Assembly (NCBI RefSeq): GCF_000227745.2
Contig: NC_018012.1
Location: forward strand, 3,093,501-3,157,500
Origin: Thiocystis violascens DSM 198
GTDB taxonomy: Bacteria > Pseudomonadota > Gammaproteobacteria > Chromatiales > Chromatiaceae
DNA length: 64,000 nucleotides
Reading direction: 5' to 3'
Shown: positions 44,761 to 59,310 of the stretch, one piece after another
Layout: every line of letters begins with the position of its first letter
Position numbering within the stretch: position 1 is the stretch's first letter
The notes under the pieces: generated by a model
Told to the model about the DNA's origin: nothing
Seen by the model: the letters and a program-made list of their open reading frames with translations, nothing else
The model's database searches: none
Position numbers and translations under genes: made by a program

Positions 44761-47145
44761 ATGATCAGCCTGTTTCAAAGAGGTCGAGGGGGCAGACTCT
44801 GGCCTATCATGTCCGCTCGCATGACGGCGCGAGCCCATGCCCTCGGCCTTCCGATTCTCCTGTTGATCATCGGCACGCAAGCGGGGGCGGCCGATTTAAC
44901 GGATGTTCAGTTCGCCGCGCTCCCCGGCAGTCGCGTCGAGATTCAGTTGATCCTCTCCGGACCCGTGGCCGCGCCCGAAACATTTTCGACCGAGTCGCCG
45001 GCGCGGATCGCGCTGGATTTCCCCGGCGTGACCAGCAAGCTCGCCAGTAAGTCGGTTCCGATCGGTGTGGGGCCGTTGCATAGTCTGGTCGCGGTCGATG
45101 CGAGCGACCGCACCCGTGTGGTGCTCAATCTTACCGATTCGGTTCCTTACGAGGTCAGCACGGCAGGCAATCGCGTGACCATTCAGGTCAATACGCAAGG
45201 CAGTGTCGCCAGCGCGCCGCCCGAGGCACCGCCAGCCGCCAGTCCGACAGAGACGCGGACGAGTCAACCGCCGGCTGCCTGGAACCCTCGCGCACGTCCT
45301 GCGCGGTCAGTAGCTTCCGGACCCGCGTTACGAGATATCGACTTTCGTGGCAGCGGAAGTGGCGAAGGCCGGGTCGTGATCCGGCTACCGAATCCGGATA
45401 CCAGGGTTGCTGTGCGCGAAGAAGGTAGCCGTGTTTTCGTCGATCTTTATGATACATCGCTCCCCCAACGACTCTTCCGACGGCTAGATGTGGCGGACTT
45501 TGCAACGCCGGTGACGGCGATCGAGTCCCGGCCCAACGGACGTAATGTCGAGATCGAGGTCCAGACCGAGGGCGATTTCGATCACATGGCCTATCAGACC
45601 GATGAACTCTTTACCCTGGATTTTCGCCCGCTGACGCCCGCCGAAAAGGAGGACATGGCGCGGCAGAAAGTGGTTTATGACGGGAATCGGCTGTCACTGA
45701 ACTTTCAGGATATCGAGGTCCGCGCGGTGCTTCAGGTACTCGCCGATTTTACAGATAGGAATCTGGTCGCTAGTGACAGCGTGCAGGGCAACATCACGCT
45801 GCGACTCAAGAATGTCCCTTGGGATCAGGCGCTTGACATCATTCTCAAAACCAAAGGTTTGACAATGCGGGAGCACGGAAATGTCATTATGGTGGCTCCG
45901 ATCAAGGAATTTGCTGAACAAGAATTACTAGAGGTCCAATCTTTTCAAAGAATTGAGGAGCTTGCGCAGCTTCAAACCGAGACTATTCCGATTAAATATG
46001 CCAAGGCGGCTGACATTGCTGAAGTTATCGAGGGGACTGGACAAAAGTCAAAGGTTTCAAAGTCTTCTGACAGTGCTTCCGGTAGCTCTAAAGGTATAGG
46101 TAAGCAAACATCTTCTGGTAATCAGGCAGGCTTTAATCTTAGTGGAAACATGAGTGGCAGCTCGGAATTTTCGTCCGCCTACGAGAGATCTGACAGCATT
46201 CTATCATTTCGGGGTTCTGTCACTTCCGATGAGCGAACGAATACCCTAATTGTTCAAGATACTAGAACAAACATAGAAGCAATTCGTAGTCTTGTCGTAC
46301 TGCTCGATGTGCCAGTACGACAAGTGATGATCGAATCACGAGTTGTTATCGCTAACAATGATTTTGCCCGAGATCTTGGTGTGCGATTCGGTGTTTCAGG
46401 CTCGATGGGATCTCTCGGTAGCAATGAATTGTTGGTTGCGGGCGGCCAGCCAGGTAGTCTCGCTGTTACTGGTTTCGACAAGGGCCCATTCGGGCTCAAT
46501 GTCGATACCGGAACCCCCTATAACTCTGGATTGATCGATGACGATGACAATCAGACACTGATCACGAATCTGCCTGCCCTAGATCCTTCGGGATCCATTA
46601 ACTTTCTGCTCGGTAAGGTTGGTTCTTATCTTCTTCAGCTAGAGCTTTCAGCGATGCAGCGGGAAGGACGGGGCGAGATTGTTTCCAGTCCAAGGGTCAT
46701 CACTTCGGACCAAAGTAAGGCTAGCATCAAGGTAGGTCAGCAGATTCCTTATAAGACGGTCTCGGAGAGTGGCACACAAACAGAGTTTAAGGATGCTGTG
46801 CTGCAACTGGACGTAACGCCTCATATTACGCCAGATGATCGGGTAATCATGGAACTAATGGTGAGTAAGGATTCGGCGGACTATACAAATCAGAGCGTTG
46901 ACGGCGTTCCAATCAATACTCGATCGGTAGAGACAAATGTTTTAGTTGAAAATGGCGAGACCGTGGTGCTCGGCGGTGTTTTTGAGCGTCAAAAGTCTTT
47001 CCAAAAAGAGCAGGTGCCTTGGCTTGGCGACGTTCCAGTACTTGGCCGTTTGTTTAAAAATGAGGCGCGTCTGGACAACAATTCCGAACTCCTGATCTTT
47101 GTAACGCCAAAGATTCTAAAGGGTGACGCGGCAGTGGCACGTTAG
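44761..47145 (+). CDS. pilQ: Type IV pilus secretin PilQ
   Basis: A 794-residue outer-membrane secretin. Signal peptide ends near AGAADL (about residue 45). Two AMIN peptidoglycan-binding domains (about 50-130 and 190-265), STN/N0 domain, N1, a Ser/Gly-rich linker (about 420-470) and the C-terminal secretin pore (EIVSSPRVITSDQSKA, VLGGVFERQ). The base composition changes sharply at about codon 380: upstream codons are GC-rich, downstream ones AT-rich, continuing into the next gene, yet the reading frame is complete. GGAG nine bases before ATG. Confidence 0.94.
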   Translation: MISLFQRGRGGRLWPIMSARMTARAHALGLPILLLIIGTQAGAADLTDVQFAALPGSRVEIQLILSGPVAAPETFSTESPARIALDFPGVTSKLASKSVPIGVGPLHSLVAVDASDRTRVVLNLTDSVPYEVSTAGNRVTIQVNTQGSVASAPPEAPPAASPTETRTSQPPAAWNPRARPARSVASGPALRDIDFRGSGSGEGRVVIRLPNPDTRVAVREEGSRVFVDLYDTSLPQRLFRRLDVADFATPVTAIESRPNGRNVEIEVQTEGDFDHMAYQTDELFTLDFRPLTPAEKEDMARQKVVYDGNRLSLNFQDIEVRAVLQVLADFTDRNLVASDSVQGNITLRLKNVPWDQALDIILKTKGLTMREHGNVIMVAPIKEFAEQELLEVQSFQRIEELAQLQTETIPIKYAKAADIAEVIEGTGQKSKVSKSSDSASGSSKGIGKQTSSGNQAGFNLSGNMSGSSEFSSAYERSDSILSFRGSVTSDERTNTLIVQDTRTNIEAIRSLVVLLDVPVRQVMIESRVVIANNDFARDLGVRFGVSGSMGSLGSNELLVAGGQPGSLAVTGFDKGPFGLNVDTGTPYNSGLIDDDDNQTLITNLPALDPSGSINFLLGKVGSYLLQLELSAMQREGRGEIVSSPRVITSDQSKASIKVGQQIPYKTVSESGTQTEFKDAVLQLDVTPHITPDDRVIMELMVSKDSADYTNQSVDGVPINTRSVETNVLVENGETVVLGGVFERQKSFQKEQVPWLGDVPVLGRLFKNEARLDNNSELLIFVTPKILKGDAAVAR

Positions 47146-47168
47146 TTTGCGATGAGAGAGAGAAAGCA

Positions 47169-47567
47169 ATGAAGACTTCATTCGTTTTCGCCTTGGTTCT
47201 GTCAGTTTTGATTTCCACATATATTTTTGCGGATGAAAATATAAAGGATAGATATCTGGCCGAAAAAGAGATTGATGAGATGGATCTTCGGCTTCGTAAA
47301 GCAGAACTTGAAAATGAGACTTTAAAGCGGCAAGTCGAGTTGGCTAGACGTGAGCAAGCAAGAAAAGATAGACAATTAGAATATGAAAGGCAATTTCAAA
47401 TGCAGAAAATCGAATTGCTTCGACTAGAACAAAAAAGGCAGGATAAAAAATTAGACTATGAAGTAAATTCTGGGGATAGACTTTTAAGGATGCAAGAAAG
47501 GAAACAAGAGCTTATCGAAGAAGAAGATCGTGAAACGAGTGAATGGATTGATAACCTAATGAAATAG
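47169..47567 (+). CDS. Exported coiled-coil protein downstream of pilQ
   Basis: A 132-residue protein with a signal peptide (MKTSFVFALVLSVLISTYIF) and then an almost uninterrupted charged helix (RLRKAELENETLKRQVELAR) likely to form a coiled coil. Codon use is AT-rich, like the 3' half of pilQ and unlike pilMNOP. No family recognised. Its place in the pilus operon suggests a role near PilQ, by inference only. Confidence 0.75.
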   Translation: MKTSFVFALVLSVLISTYIFADENIKDRYLAEKEIDEMDLRLRKAELENETLKRQVELARREQARKDRQLEYERQFQMQKIELLRLEQKRQDKKLDYEVNSGDRLLRMQERKQELIEEEDRETSEWIDNLMK

Positions 47568-47849
47568 AGGTGTTTCTTGCGACTCCGCTCCGCAGTGTCA
47601 CGGCTTTTTCGGCGCTCGGCGCCGCAAATGCGAAAACTCCGATTTCAAAAAGTACGGTTTTTTTCGATCATGCAGGCCGCATCTTGGATCAATGTCGCTA
47701 GAATGGTCAAAGTGGCGACCCGTTGACGGCCGCTCCCGATCCACCCGTCGCTGGACAGGCTGAGTGACGCCCGCCCCCTCCATCCAATGCGCGCGGGTAT
47801 GGGCTACGTGCCCTTGCCCGCGTGCCGAAAATCTGGCATATCGTTCGCT

Positions 47850-48374
47850 ATGATGCGTGCACAGAATATTTTTATCGTCGGCCCAATGGGCGCCGGCAAA
47901 AGTACCGTCGGTCGGCAACTCTCCGAGTCGCTGTCATATACTTTCAAGGACAGCGATCAGGAAATTCAGCGCCGCACTGGCGTGGATATCCCGACCATCT
48001 TTGAATTCGAGGGCGAGGAAGGCTTTCGCAACCGCGAGCGTCAGGTCATCGAGGAACTGGTGAGCGAGGAACGGATCGTGCTGGCCACCGGGGGTGGGGC
48101 GATCCTAAACCCGGAGAATCGTCAAAATCTTTCTTCCCGAGGGGTGGTGATCTATCTGCACTGCAGCCCGGAGCAGCAATACGCCCGCACCGCCCGTGAT
48201 CGCAACCGTCCCTTGCTCGACACCGAGGATCCGCTGGCCAAACTGCGCGAGATCATGGAAGAACGCGAACCGCTCTACCGCCAGGTCGCCGACATGGTGG
48301 TCTCCACCGAGAAACGTGGCACCAGTTCGGTGGTCAAGGAAATCTGCCGCAGACTCGCTTCCGAAGAGATCTGA
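47850..48374 (+). CDS. aroK: Shikimate kinase
   Basis: A 174-residue P-loop kinase phosphorylating shikimate in chorismate synthesis. Walker A is [14 protein letters not shown], then [11 protein letters not shown] (shikimate- and Mg-binding), [11 protein letters not shown] and the [10 protein letters not shown] strand with the family GGG. Length fits E. coli AroK (173). ATG at 47850 or 47853. It is upstream of aroB with 16 bases between, the usual order after pilQ. Confidence 0.93.
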   Translation: MMRAQNIFIVGPMGAGKSTVGRQLSESLSYTFKDSDQEIQRRTGVDIPTIFEFEGEEGFRNRERQVIEELVSEERIVLATGGGAILNPENRQNLSSRGVVIYLHCSPEQQYARTARDRNRPLLDTEDPLAKLREIMEEREPLYRQVADMVVSTEKRGTSSVVKEICRRLASEEI

Positions 48375-48390
48375 ACGGGGAGGTACGATC

Positions 48391-49470
48391 ATGAAAACGC
48401 TCTCGGTGGCCCTTGGGGCACGCACCTATTCCATCCAGATCGGGATGGGTCTGCTGTCGGATCCGGAGCTGTATCGATCCTATCTCCAAGGCTCTCAGGT
48501 GATGATCGTCACCAACGAGACGGTGGCGCCGCTCTACCTGGACCGTCTCCGGCAGGCTCTGAGCGATTATCGGGTGCAGGAGGTGATCCTGCCCGATGGC
48601 GAGCAATACAAGACGCTCGATGTCTGGAATCGGATCTTCGACGCCCTGCTGGATGCCCGGTTTGGACGCGACTGCACGCTGATCGCCCTGGGTGGCGGGG
48701 TGGTCGGTGACATGGCCGGCTTCGCGGCGGCCTGTTATCAGCGCGGCGTGGCCTTCATCCAGGCACCAACCACTCTGCTTGCTCAAGTCGATTCGTCGGT
48801 CGGCGGCAAGACCGGAATCAATCATCCGGCTGGCAAAAACATGATCGGCGCATTTTATCAACCGCGCGCCGTGATCGCCGATACCGCGACCCTCGAAACC
48901 CTGCCCCAGCGCGAACTGTCCGCCGGTCTGGCCGAGGTTATCAAATACGGTTTCATCCGGGACGCGGCCTTCCTCGATTGGCTGGAGACACACCTGTCGG
49001 AAGTCCTCGGCCGGGAGTCGGACGCCCTGTCGCATATCATCCTGCGCTCCTGCGAGATCAAGGCGGAGATCGTCGCCGCGGACGAACTGGAAGCCGGCCA
49101 GCGCGCGCTGCTCAATTTCGGCCACACCTTCGGGCACGCCATCGAGACCGGCATGGGCTACGGTCAGTGGCTGCATGGCGAAGCGGTGGCGGTCGGCATG
49201 TGCATGGCGGCGGATCTGTCGGCGCGGCTTGGCTGGCTGTCGGGCGCGGATCTCGAACGGGTGCGTCGGCTCGTGGCCAGCGCGGGTTTGCCCGTCGACC
49301 CACCGCCCGAGGTCTCCGCAGAGCGTTTCCTGGAATTGATGGCTGTGGATAAGAAAGTGTTGAACGGCCAGTTGCGCCTGGTGCTGTTACGGCATCTTGG
49401 CAAGGGTCTGGTCACCGGAGACTTCGACCCCGATTTGCTGAGTGCCACGCTCCATGCCTGGGATCGCTGA
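48391..49470 (+). CDS. aroB: 3-dehydroquinate synthase
   Basis: A 359-residue NAD- and zinc-dependent enzyme making 3-dehydroquinate from DAHP. Key features: [61 protein letters not shown], and the zinc-binding HTFGHAIET and HGEAVAVGM. The ATG follows GGGGAGGTACGATC, a strong site. The frame is open further 5' but that part overlaps aroK. Confidence 0.96.
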   Translation: MKTLSVALGARTYSIQIGMGLLSDPELYRSYLQGSQVMIVTNETVAPLYLDRLRQALSDYRVQEVILPDGEQYKTLDVWNRIFDALLDARFGRDCTLIALGGGVVGDMAGFAAACYQRGVAFIQAPTTLLAQVDSSVGGKTGINHPAGKNMIGAFYQPRAVIADTATLETLPQRELSAGLAEVIKYGFIRDAAFLDWLETHLSEVLGRESDALSHIILRSCEIKAEIVAADELEAGQRALLNFGHTFGHAIETGMGYGQWLHGEAVAVGMCMAADLSARLGWLSGADLERVRRLVASAGLPVDPPPEVSAERFLELMAVDKKVLNGQLRLVLLRHLGKGLVTGDFDPDLLSATLHAWDR

Positions 49471-49649
49471 GCATGCGCGGCGGCGATTGCCATCGAATGG
49501 TGCGATTCGCCTCAGAATGGTGCGGACTTCGGGCAGCGACGAGAGCTTTAAGGCATTTCAACGGTCGTTCAGACATCGCATCAAGATCCCAGCAATTCTC
49601 AGTTGGCCTGATGAAGCGACAAATCTAAACGAATCCTGCGAACAGTGAA

Positions 49650-49711
49650 GGGTTTCCCGTTCGTTTTGAGCCCTGAGTTTGACGAAGGGCCGAAGATGAA
49701 CGGGAAACCCT
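49650..49711. repeat. Hairpin repeat, 14-bp perfect arms
   Basis: AGGGTTTCCCGTTC (49650-49663) and its exact complement GAACGGGAAACCCT (49698-49711) flank a 34-base loop that contains a degenerate form of the common CCCTTCGACAAGCTCAGGG unit. Confidence 0.6.
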
Positions 49712-49724
49712 AAATCTCTGACCG

Positions 49725-49767
49725 TGAAGCCATTCATGGTTCGACAAGCTAACCATGAACGGCTTCA
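49725..49767. repeat. Dispersed palindromic repeat, copy 2 (hairpin)
   Basis: TGAAGCCATTCATGGTT (49725-49741) pairs with AACCATGAACGGCTTCA (49751-49767) with one mismatch and a nine-base loop. A relative lies after copA at 7037-7070. Confidence 0.6.
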
Positions 49768-50090
49768 TGTAGCCTTAGCCTTGCTTTCCGGGCAGAGAAG
49801 GCGAAACGTTCAGGATCAAACTGAGAATTGCTGTCAAGATCCCCCGTCTGTGGTACGGCTCATGCTTAAGCGTTATCCTTAGCGGTTCTTCGATGGCGAG
49901 ATGTTTTCCCTGCGGCCCTGGTGCGCTTGCGATTGAATCATCCAGACCATCGGAACACAGGATTGTGCTGTCCAATGACCGGTTGGGGCGTTGCCTGACG
50001 GTTGATCGCTCGCGCGCTCGACTGACAGCGCCCGTTGGCAATGGCGCCACAATCGGAACCCTTTACCCCCAGGTATCAACGAGGTCAGAG

Positions 50091-54738
<4,648 letters not shown>

Positions 54739-54746
<8 letters not shown>

Positions 54747-56205
54747 GCCAACCGGATTCATGGAATACGACCGTCGCGACCGGCGCTATCAGCCGGCCGC
54801 CGACCGAGTCGTGCATTACAACGAGTTCGTGATCCCGCTGAAGGAGAACGAACTCAGCGAGCAGGGCGCGCGCTGCATGGATTGCGGCATCCCGTTCTGT
54901 CATCAGGGCTGCCCGGTCAACAACCTCATTCCGGACTGGAACGATCTGGTCTATCGGGGCGACTGGGAGGCCGCCATCGAGGTATTGCACTCGACCAACA
55001 ACTTTCCCGAATTCACCGGTCGCATCTGTCCCGCGCCCTGCGAGACCGCCTGCACCCTGAACATCGACGACACGCCGGTCACCATCAAGACCATCGAATG
55101 CGCGATCGTCGACCGCGCCTGGGCCGAGGGTTGGATCAAGCCCCAGGTTCCCGAGCGGCGTACCGGCAAGCGGGTGGCGGTGGTCGGCTCCGGCCCCGCC
55201 GGGCTGGCGGCGGCTCAGCAACTGGCGCGTGCCGGTCATCAGGTGTCGTTGTTCGAGAAAGCCGACCGGATCGGTGGGCTACTGCGCTACGGCATCCCGG
55301 ACTTCAAGTTGAGCAAGTCGCTGATCGACCGCCGCATGGCGCAGATGCGCACCGAGGGCGTGGAGTTCCATACCAACGCGCACATCGGCGTCGAGATTCC
55401 GGTCAGCAAACTGCGCGCAGACTATGACGCCGTGGTGCTTGCTGGCGGTTCGGAGCAACCGCGCGATCTGCCGGTGCCGGGACGCGAGCTTTCCGGAGTG
55501 CATTTCGCGATGGATTTCCTGACTCGCAACAGCAAGCGGGTACAAGGCTCTCCGGTGCCCGACAGCGATTTCATCAGCGCGCAGGGCAAGCATGTCGTCG
55601 TGATTGGCGGCGGCGACACGGGGTCGGATTGCATCGGTACTTCCAACCGGCATGGCGCGAAGTCGGTGACTCAGATCGAGATCCTCGATCGTCCTCCCGT
55701 GAAAGAGGACAAAGGGCTGACCTGGCCCGACTGGCCGAACCGGATGCGTACCTCTAGTTCGCAGGAAGAAGGTTGCGAGCGGATGTGGAATGTCGCGACC
55801 AAAGGCTTCCGGGGCGATGTCGAGGGTCGGGTCATGGCGCTCCAGTATTGCCTGGTGCGCTGGGAGAAAGACGCCGAGGGACGCTGGAAAATGGAAGAAA
55901 TTCCGGGCAGCGAGGGCGAGCTCAAGGCGGATCTGGTGCTGCTGGCGATGGGCTTCATGCATCCCGTGCATGCCGGCATGCTTGCGGAACTCCAGACCGT
56001 AGCGGGATTGGAGCTGGACGCGCGCGGCAATGTCAAGGGCGTGACGGAGGGACCGAACGCCTATCGCACCTCGGTCGATGGCGTGTTCAGCGCGGGCGAC
56101 ATGCGGCGCGGTCAGTCGCTGGTCGTCTGGGCCATCCGCGAGGGTCGCCAATGCGCCCGCGCGGTCGACGAGTGGCTGATGGGGGCAACCGGTTTGCCAC
56201 GATAG
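54739..56205 (+). CDS. gltD: Glutamate synthase small subunit
   Basis: A 488-residue FAD- and NADPH-binding flavoprotein with two 4Fe-4S clusters that feeds electrons to GltB. N-terminal cluster cysteines: [18 protein letters not shown] and [14 protein letters not shown]-binding [22 protein letters not shown]-binding [12 protein letters not shown] and [18 protein letters not shown] near the end. ATG 54739 overlaps the gltB stop (54744-54746). Length 488 agrees with family members. Confidence 0.96.
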
Positions 56206-56230
56206 GGGCGGCGGGTTTTCGGCGATGAGA

Positions 56231-56254
56231 AAAGGCGGCCATCTGGCCGCCTTT
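56231..56254 (+). terminator. Rho-independent terminator after gltD
   Basis: AAAGGCGGCC, four-base loop, GGCCGCCTTT followed by CTGTTA. Perfect ten-base stem with A-run before and T-run after, 25 bases past the gltD stop. It can work in both directions. Confidence 0.9.
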
Positions 56255-56300
56255 CTGTTATCGGAAGTACACTCGATCCTTGACCGCGATGGAGATCGCC

Positions 56301-56732
56301 ATGACGACACTCTACGAATCCGATTTTTTTGCCTGGACCAATCGACAGGCCGCTCTACTGCGCGCCGGCGACCTGGGCGCGGTGGATATCGAACGGATTG
56401 CCGAGGAGATCGAGAGCATGGGCCGCCGCGAAAAACGCGAACTCTTCAGCCGTATTGCGATTCTGCTCATGCACCTGCTGAAATGGCGTTTCCAGCCGGC
56501 GTTGATCGGCAATTCCTGGCGTGCCACCATCAAGGTCCAGCGCCGCGATCTGTTGCGTCTGCTGGCGGATAATCCCAGCCTGAAATCGCACCTGCCGACG
56601 ATGATCGCCGATGCCTATGGCGATGCGATCCTGATGGCGATCCGTGAAACCGGCCTGGACGAAACGGCATTTCCGCCCACTTGTCCCTGGGGTTTCGACG
56701 AGCTGATCGATCCGGATTTCTGGCCTGGTTAA
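56301..56732 (+). CDS. DUF29 family protein
   Basis: A 143-residue protein: YESDFFAWTNRQAALLRAGD and IERIAEEIESMGRREKREL, the usual DUF29 start, then HLLKWRFQPALIGNSWRATI and the C-terminal CPWGFDELIDPDFWPG. DUF29 proteins are common in cyanobacteria and purple bacteria; function unknown. ATG at 56301 follows GGAG at proper distance. An imperfect hairpin (AGGTGATTTC-CTG-GAAATCGCCT) directly after its stop may end transcription. Confidence 0.85.
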   Translation: MTTLYESDFFAWTNRQAALLRAGDLGAVDIERIAEEIESMGRREKRELFSRIAILLMHLLKWRFQPALIGNSWRATIKVQRRDLLRLLADNPSLKSHLPTMIADAYGDAILMAIRETGLDETAFPPTCPWGFDELIDPDFWPG

Positions 56733-56890
56733 GGTGATTTCCTGGAAATCGCCTACAAACATTGCCCGAAGTCAACAAATCCATCGTCGGGGCTTATCAT
56801 ATGACCAAGCCCCGCCGCCGAGACGGGGCCGGTTTCGCGCGCTGTCGTCGCGGCGAGTGCGAATCGCCAATCAGAAACACCGGAGTGCCC

Positions 56891-58141
56891 ATGGATCGTC
56901 AACAAGCCGCTCATTTCATGCTCGAATGTCTGCGCAAGATGATTGCTAAAAAAGGTTCCGACCTCTTCATCTCCGCCGGCTTTCCGCCCGCCTGCAAGAT
57001 CGACGGCCGCATGACGCCCATGAGCAGCCAGATCCTGAGCGGCGAGCAGACCAATATCCTGGTGCGTTCCATCATGAACGACCGTCAGGTGCGCGACTTC
57101 GACGCGCACAAGGAATGCAATTTCGCGATCAGCCCGCAGGATATCGGCCGTTTCCGGGTCAATGCCTTCGTGCAGCAGGGGCTGTGCGGCGCGGTGTTGC
57201 GGACGATCAACGCCGGGATTCCGACCCTGGAGGAGTTGAATCTGCCGCATGCGCTGAAAGAGATCGTGATGAACAAGCGCGGTCTGGTGCTGCTGGTCGG
57301 CGGGACGGGATCCGGCAAATCGACCTCGCTGGCGGCCATGCTCGGTCATCGCAACGAAAATAGCTATGGCCACATCATCACGATCGAGGATCCGGTCGAG
57401 TATGTGCATCCGCATCGGAACTGTCTCATCACCCAGCGCGAGGTTGGCGTCGATACCGAGAGCTGGGACGCCGCGCTGATCAATACCCTGCGTCAGGCTC
57501 CGGACGTGATCCTGATCGGCGAGATCCGCACCCGCGAGACCATGGAGCATGCGATCAATTTTTCCGAAACCGGACACCTCTGTCTGTCGACGCTGCACGC
57601 CAACAATGCCAACCAGGCGCTCGATCGCATCATCAACCTCTTTCCGGAAGAACGCCGGAGTCAGTTGCTGATGGATCTCTCGCTCAATCTTAACGCGGTC
57701 ATCTCGCAACGTCTGCTGCCCTGCACCGACGGCGGACGCATCGCGGCGGTCGAGGTCATGATCAACTCGCCGCTGATCCAGGACATGATTTTTAAGGGCG
57801 ATGTCGGCGGCATCAAAAGCATCATGAAAAAGTCCCGCGAACTCGGCATGCAGACCTTCGATATGTCGCTGTTCGATCTGCATGAAGCGGGCAAGATCAA
57901 TTACGAGGATGCCTTGCGCAATGCCGATTCCATGAACGGATTGCGCCTGGCGATCAAATTGGAAGGTCGGGAGGCGCGCGGCAAGAACCACTTCGCCGAG
58001 ACGGATGGCTTGACCATGGTCGGCGACGAGGAAGAGGATGTCTTCGACTCGACCCTGTTTGGCGAGGCGCTGCCCGTCTCCCGGATCGAGGAACCACCCG
58101 CGGGTCTCGTCAATCCGGCCGGATCGAAGGCGAGACGATAA
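56891..58141 (+). CDS. pilU: PilU-type pilus retraction ATPase (copy 1)
   Basis: A 416-residue secretion ATPase. PilU-like head KKGSDLFISAGFPPACKIDG, Walker A GGTGSGKSTSLAAM, Walker B-type VILIGEIRTRETM, His box LSTLHANNANQALDRI, then the PilU-type SRELGMQTFDMSLFDLHEAG. The C-terminus carries a 60-residue acidic extension beyond usual PilU. It aids pilus retraction, normally with PilT. PilT itself is not in the window. Start at ATG 56891 after GGAG. Confidence 0.9.
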   Translation: MDRQQAAHFMLECLRKMIAKKGSDLFISAGFPPACKIDGRMTPMSSQILSGEQTNILVRSIMNDRQVRDFDAHKECNFAISPQDIGRFRVNAFVQQGLCGAVLRTINAGIPTLEELNLPHALKEIVMNKRGLVLLVGGTGSGKSTSLAAMLGHRNENSYGHIITIEDPVEYVHPHRNCLITQREVGVDTESWDAALINTLRQAPDVILIGEIRTRETMEHAINFSETGHLCLSTLHANNANQALDRIINLFPEERRSQLLMDLSLNLNAVISQRLLPCTDGGRIAAVEVMINSPLIQDMIFKGDVGGIKSIMKKSRELGMQTFDMSLFDLHEAGKINYEDALRNADSMNGLRLAIKLEGREARGKNHFAETDGLTMVGDEEEDVFDSTLFGEALPVSRIEEPPAGLVNPAGSKARR

Positions 58142-58167
58142 CGCAGTCAACAGGCAGACAGTCACCG

Positions 58168-59223
58168 ATGGACATCAATCCTTATCTCGAAATGATGATC
58201 CGCCATAAGGCGTCGGATCTCTTTTTTACCGCTGGCACGCCGGTCAAGATCAAGATCGAGGGCGTTATCCGCTCCATCGGAGACACGATTCTGACGCCGG
58301 CATTCTGTCGCGAGGCGCTGGCCTCCGTGATGGACGAGCCGCAGTTGCGGGAACTGGAGCAGGAGCGGGAACTGGATTTTGCCATCGCCCTGGAGGAGCG
58401 CGCCCGTTTTCGTGTGAATGCCTATTATCAGCGCGGCCAGACCGCCATGGTGCTGCGCTACATTCGCGCCGAGATTCCCACCCTGACTGAGCTTGGCTTA
58501 CCGCCGGTGCTGTCCCAACTCATCATGAACCGGCGCGGGATCATCCTCATGGTCGGCGCCACCGGCTCCGGCAAGTCGACCACGTTGGCGGCCATGCTCG
58601 ACCATCGCAACGCGAGCGCGTCGGGACATATCATCACGATCGAAGACCCCATCGAATTCGTGCATCCGCATAAGCAGTGCATCGTCAGTCAGCGCGAGGT
58701 GGGGCTCGATACCAAAAGCTATGCCCATGCGCTGAAGAGCGCGCTACGCGAGGCGCCGGACGTGATCCTGATCGGCGAAATCCGCAACCGCGAGACCATG
58801 GAGGCGGCCATCGAACTGGCGGGAACCGGCCATCTGGCGGTCTCCACGCTGCATGCGAACAACGCGCATCAGGCCATGGAGCGGATCGTCAATCTGTTCC
58901 CCCAAGAGATGCACAAAACCCTGTTCATGGATCTGTCGATCTACCTGCGGGCCATCCTGTCGCAACGTCTGGTGCGCACCAAGGCTGGAACCCGCCGCGC
59001 CGCGATCGAGACGCTGGTCAACACGCCCCACATCGCTGATCTGATCCGCGACGGTCGTGTCGACGCGATCAACGAGGCGATGCAGCAGAGCGGTCATGAA
59101 GGGGTCAAGACCTTCGACGAGGCGCTGCTGGAACTCTATCGCGAGGGCGCGATCACCCTGGAAGAGGCACTGGCCAACGCGGATTCGGCGCCGAACCTGG
59201 AGGCGAAGATCCACTTCGGTTAA
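58168..59223 (+). CDS. PilU-like retraction ATPase (copy 2)
   Basis: A 351-residue paralogue 26 bases downstream. Same order of motifs: HKASDLFFTAGTPVKIKIEG, Walker A GATGSGKSTTLAAMLDHR, IRNRETMEAAIELAGTGHLA, STLHANNAHQAMERI. Without the long C-terminal tail of copy 1. It resembles PilU more than PilT (DLFFTAG head and QREVGLDTKSY). Tandem copies suggest a paired or heteromeric retraction motor. Confidence 0.88.
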   Translation: MDINPYLEMMIRHKASDLFFTAGTPVKIKIEGVIRSIGDTILTPAFCREALASVMDEPQLRELEQERELDFAIALEERARFRVNAYYQRGQTAMVLRYIRAEIPTLTELGLPPVLSQLIMNRRGIILMVGATGSGKSTTLAAMLDHRNASASGHIITIEDPIEFVHPHKQCIVSQREVGLDTKSYAHALKSALREAPDVILIGEIRNRETMEAAIELAGTGHLAVSTLHANNAHQAMERIVNLFPQEMHKTLFMDLSIYLRAILSQRLVRTKAGTRRAAIETLVNTPHIADLIRDGRVDAINEAMQQSGHEGVKTFDEALLELYREGAITLEEALANADSAPNLEAKIHFG

Positions 59224-59306
59224 ACCGCGCCCGGTGCGGTAGGCGATGTTTTTGGATTGGAATCACCTCGACAGCCTCTGTGACGGTTGGCGCGGGCGCG
59301 GTTTAA
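59220..59306. repeat. 14-bp inverted repeat between convergent genes
   Basis: TTAAACCGCGCCCG (59220-59233) and its exact complement CGGGCGCGGTTTAA (59293-59306) frame the gap between the second PilU-like gene and gspD, whose stop codons lie at or just beyond the arms. It may be a bidirectional terminator or an old element end. Confidence 0.5.
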
Positions 59307-59310
59307 GCGA

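Larger units (their letters stand above)
49471..50090. other. Intergenic region between aroB and gltB with two palindromic repeats
   Basis: About 620 bases without a supportable gene. It holds two large hairpins (49650-49711 and 49725-49767, listed separately). The last 90 bases before gltB probably contain its promoter, but no consensus was clear. Confidence 0.5.
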
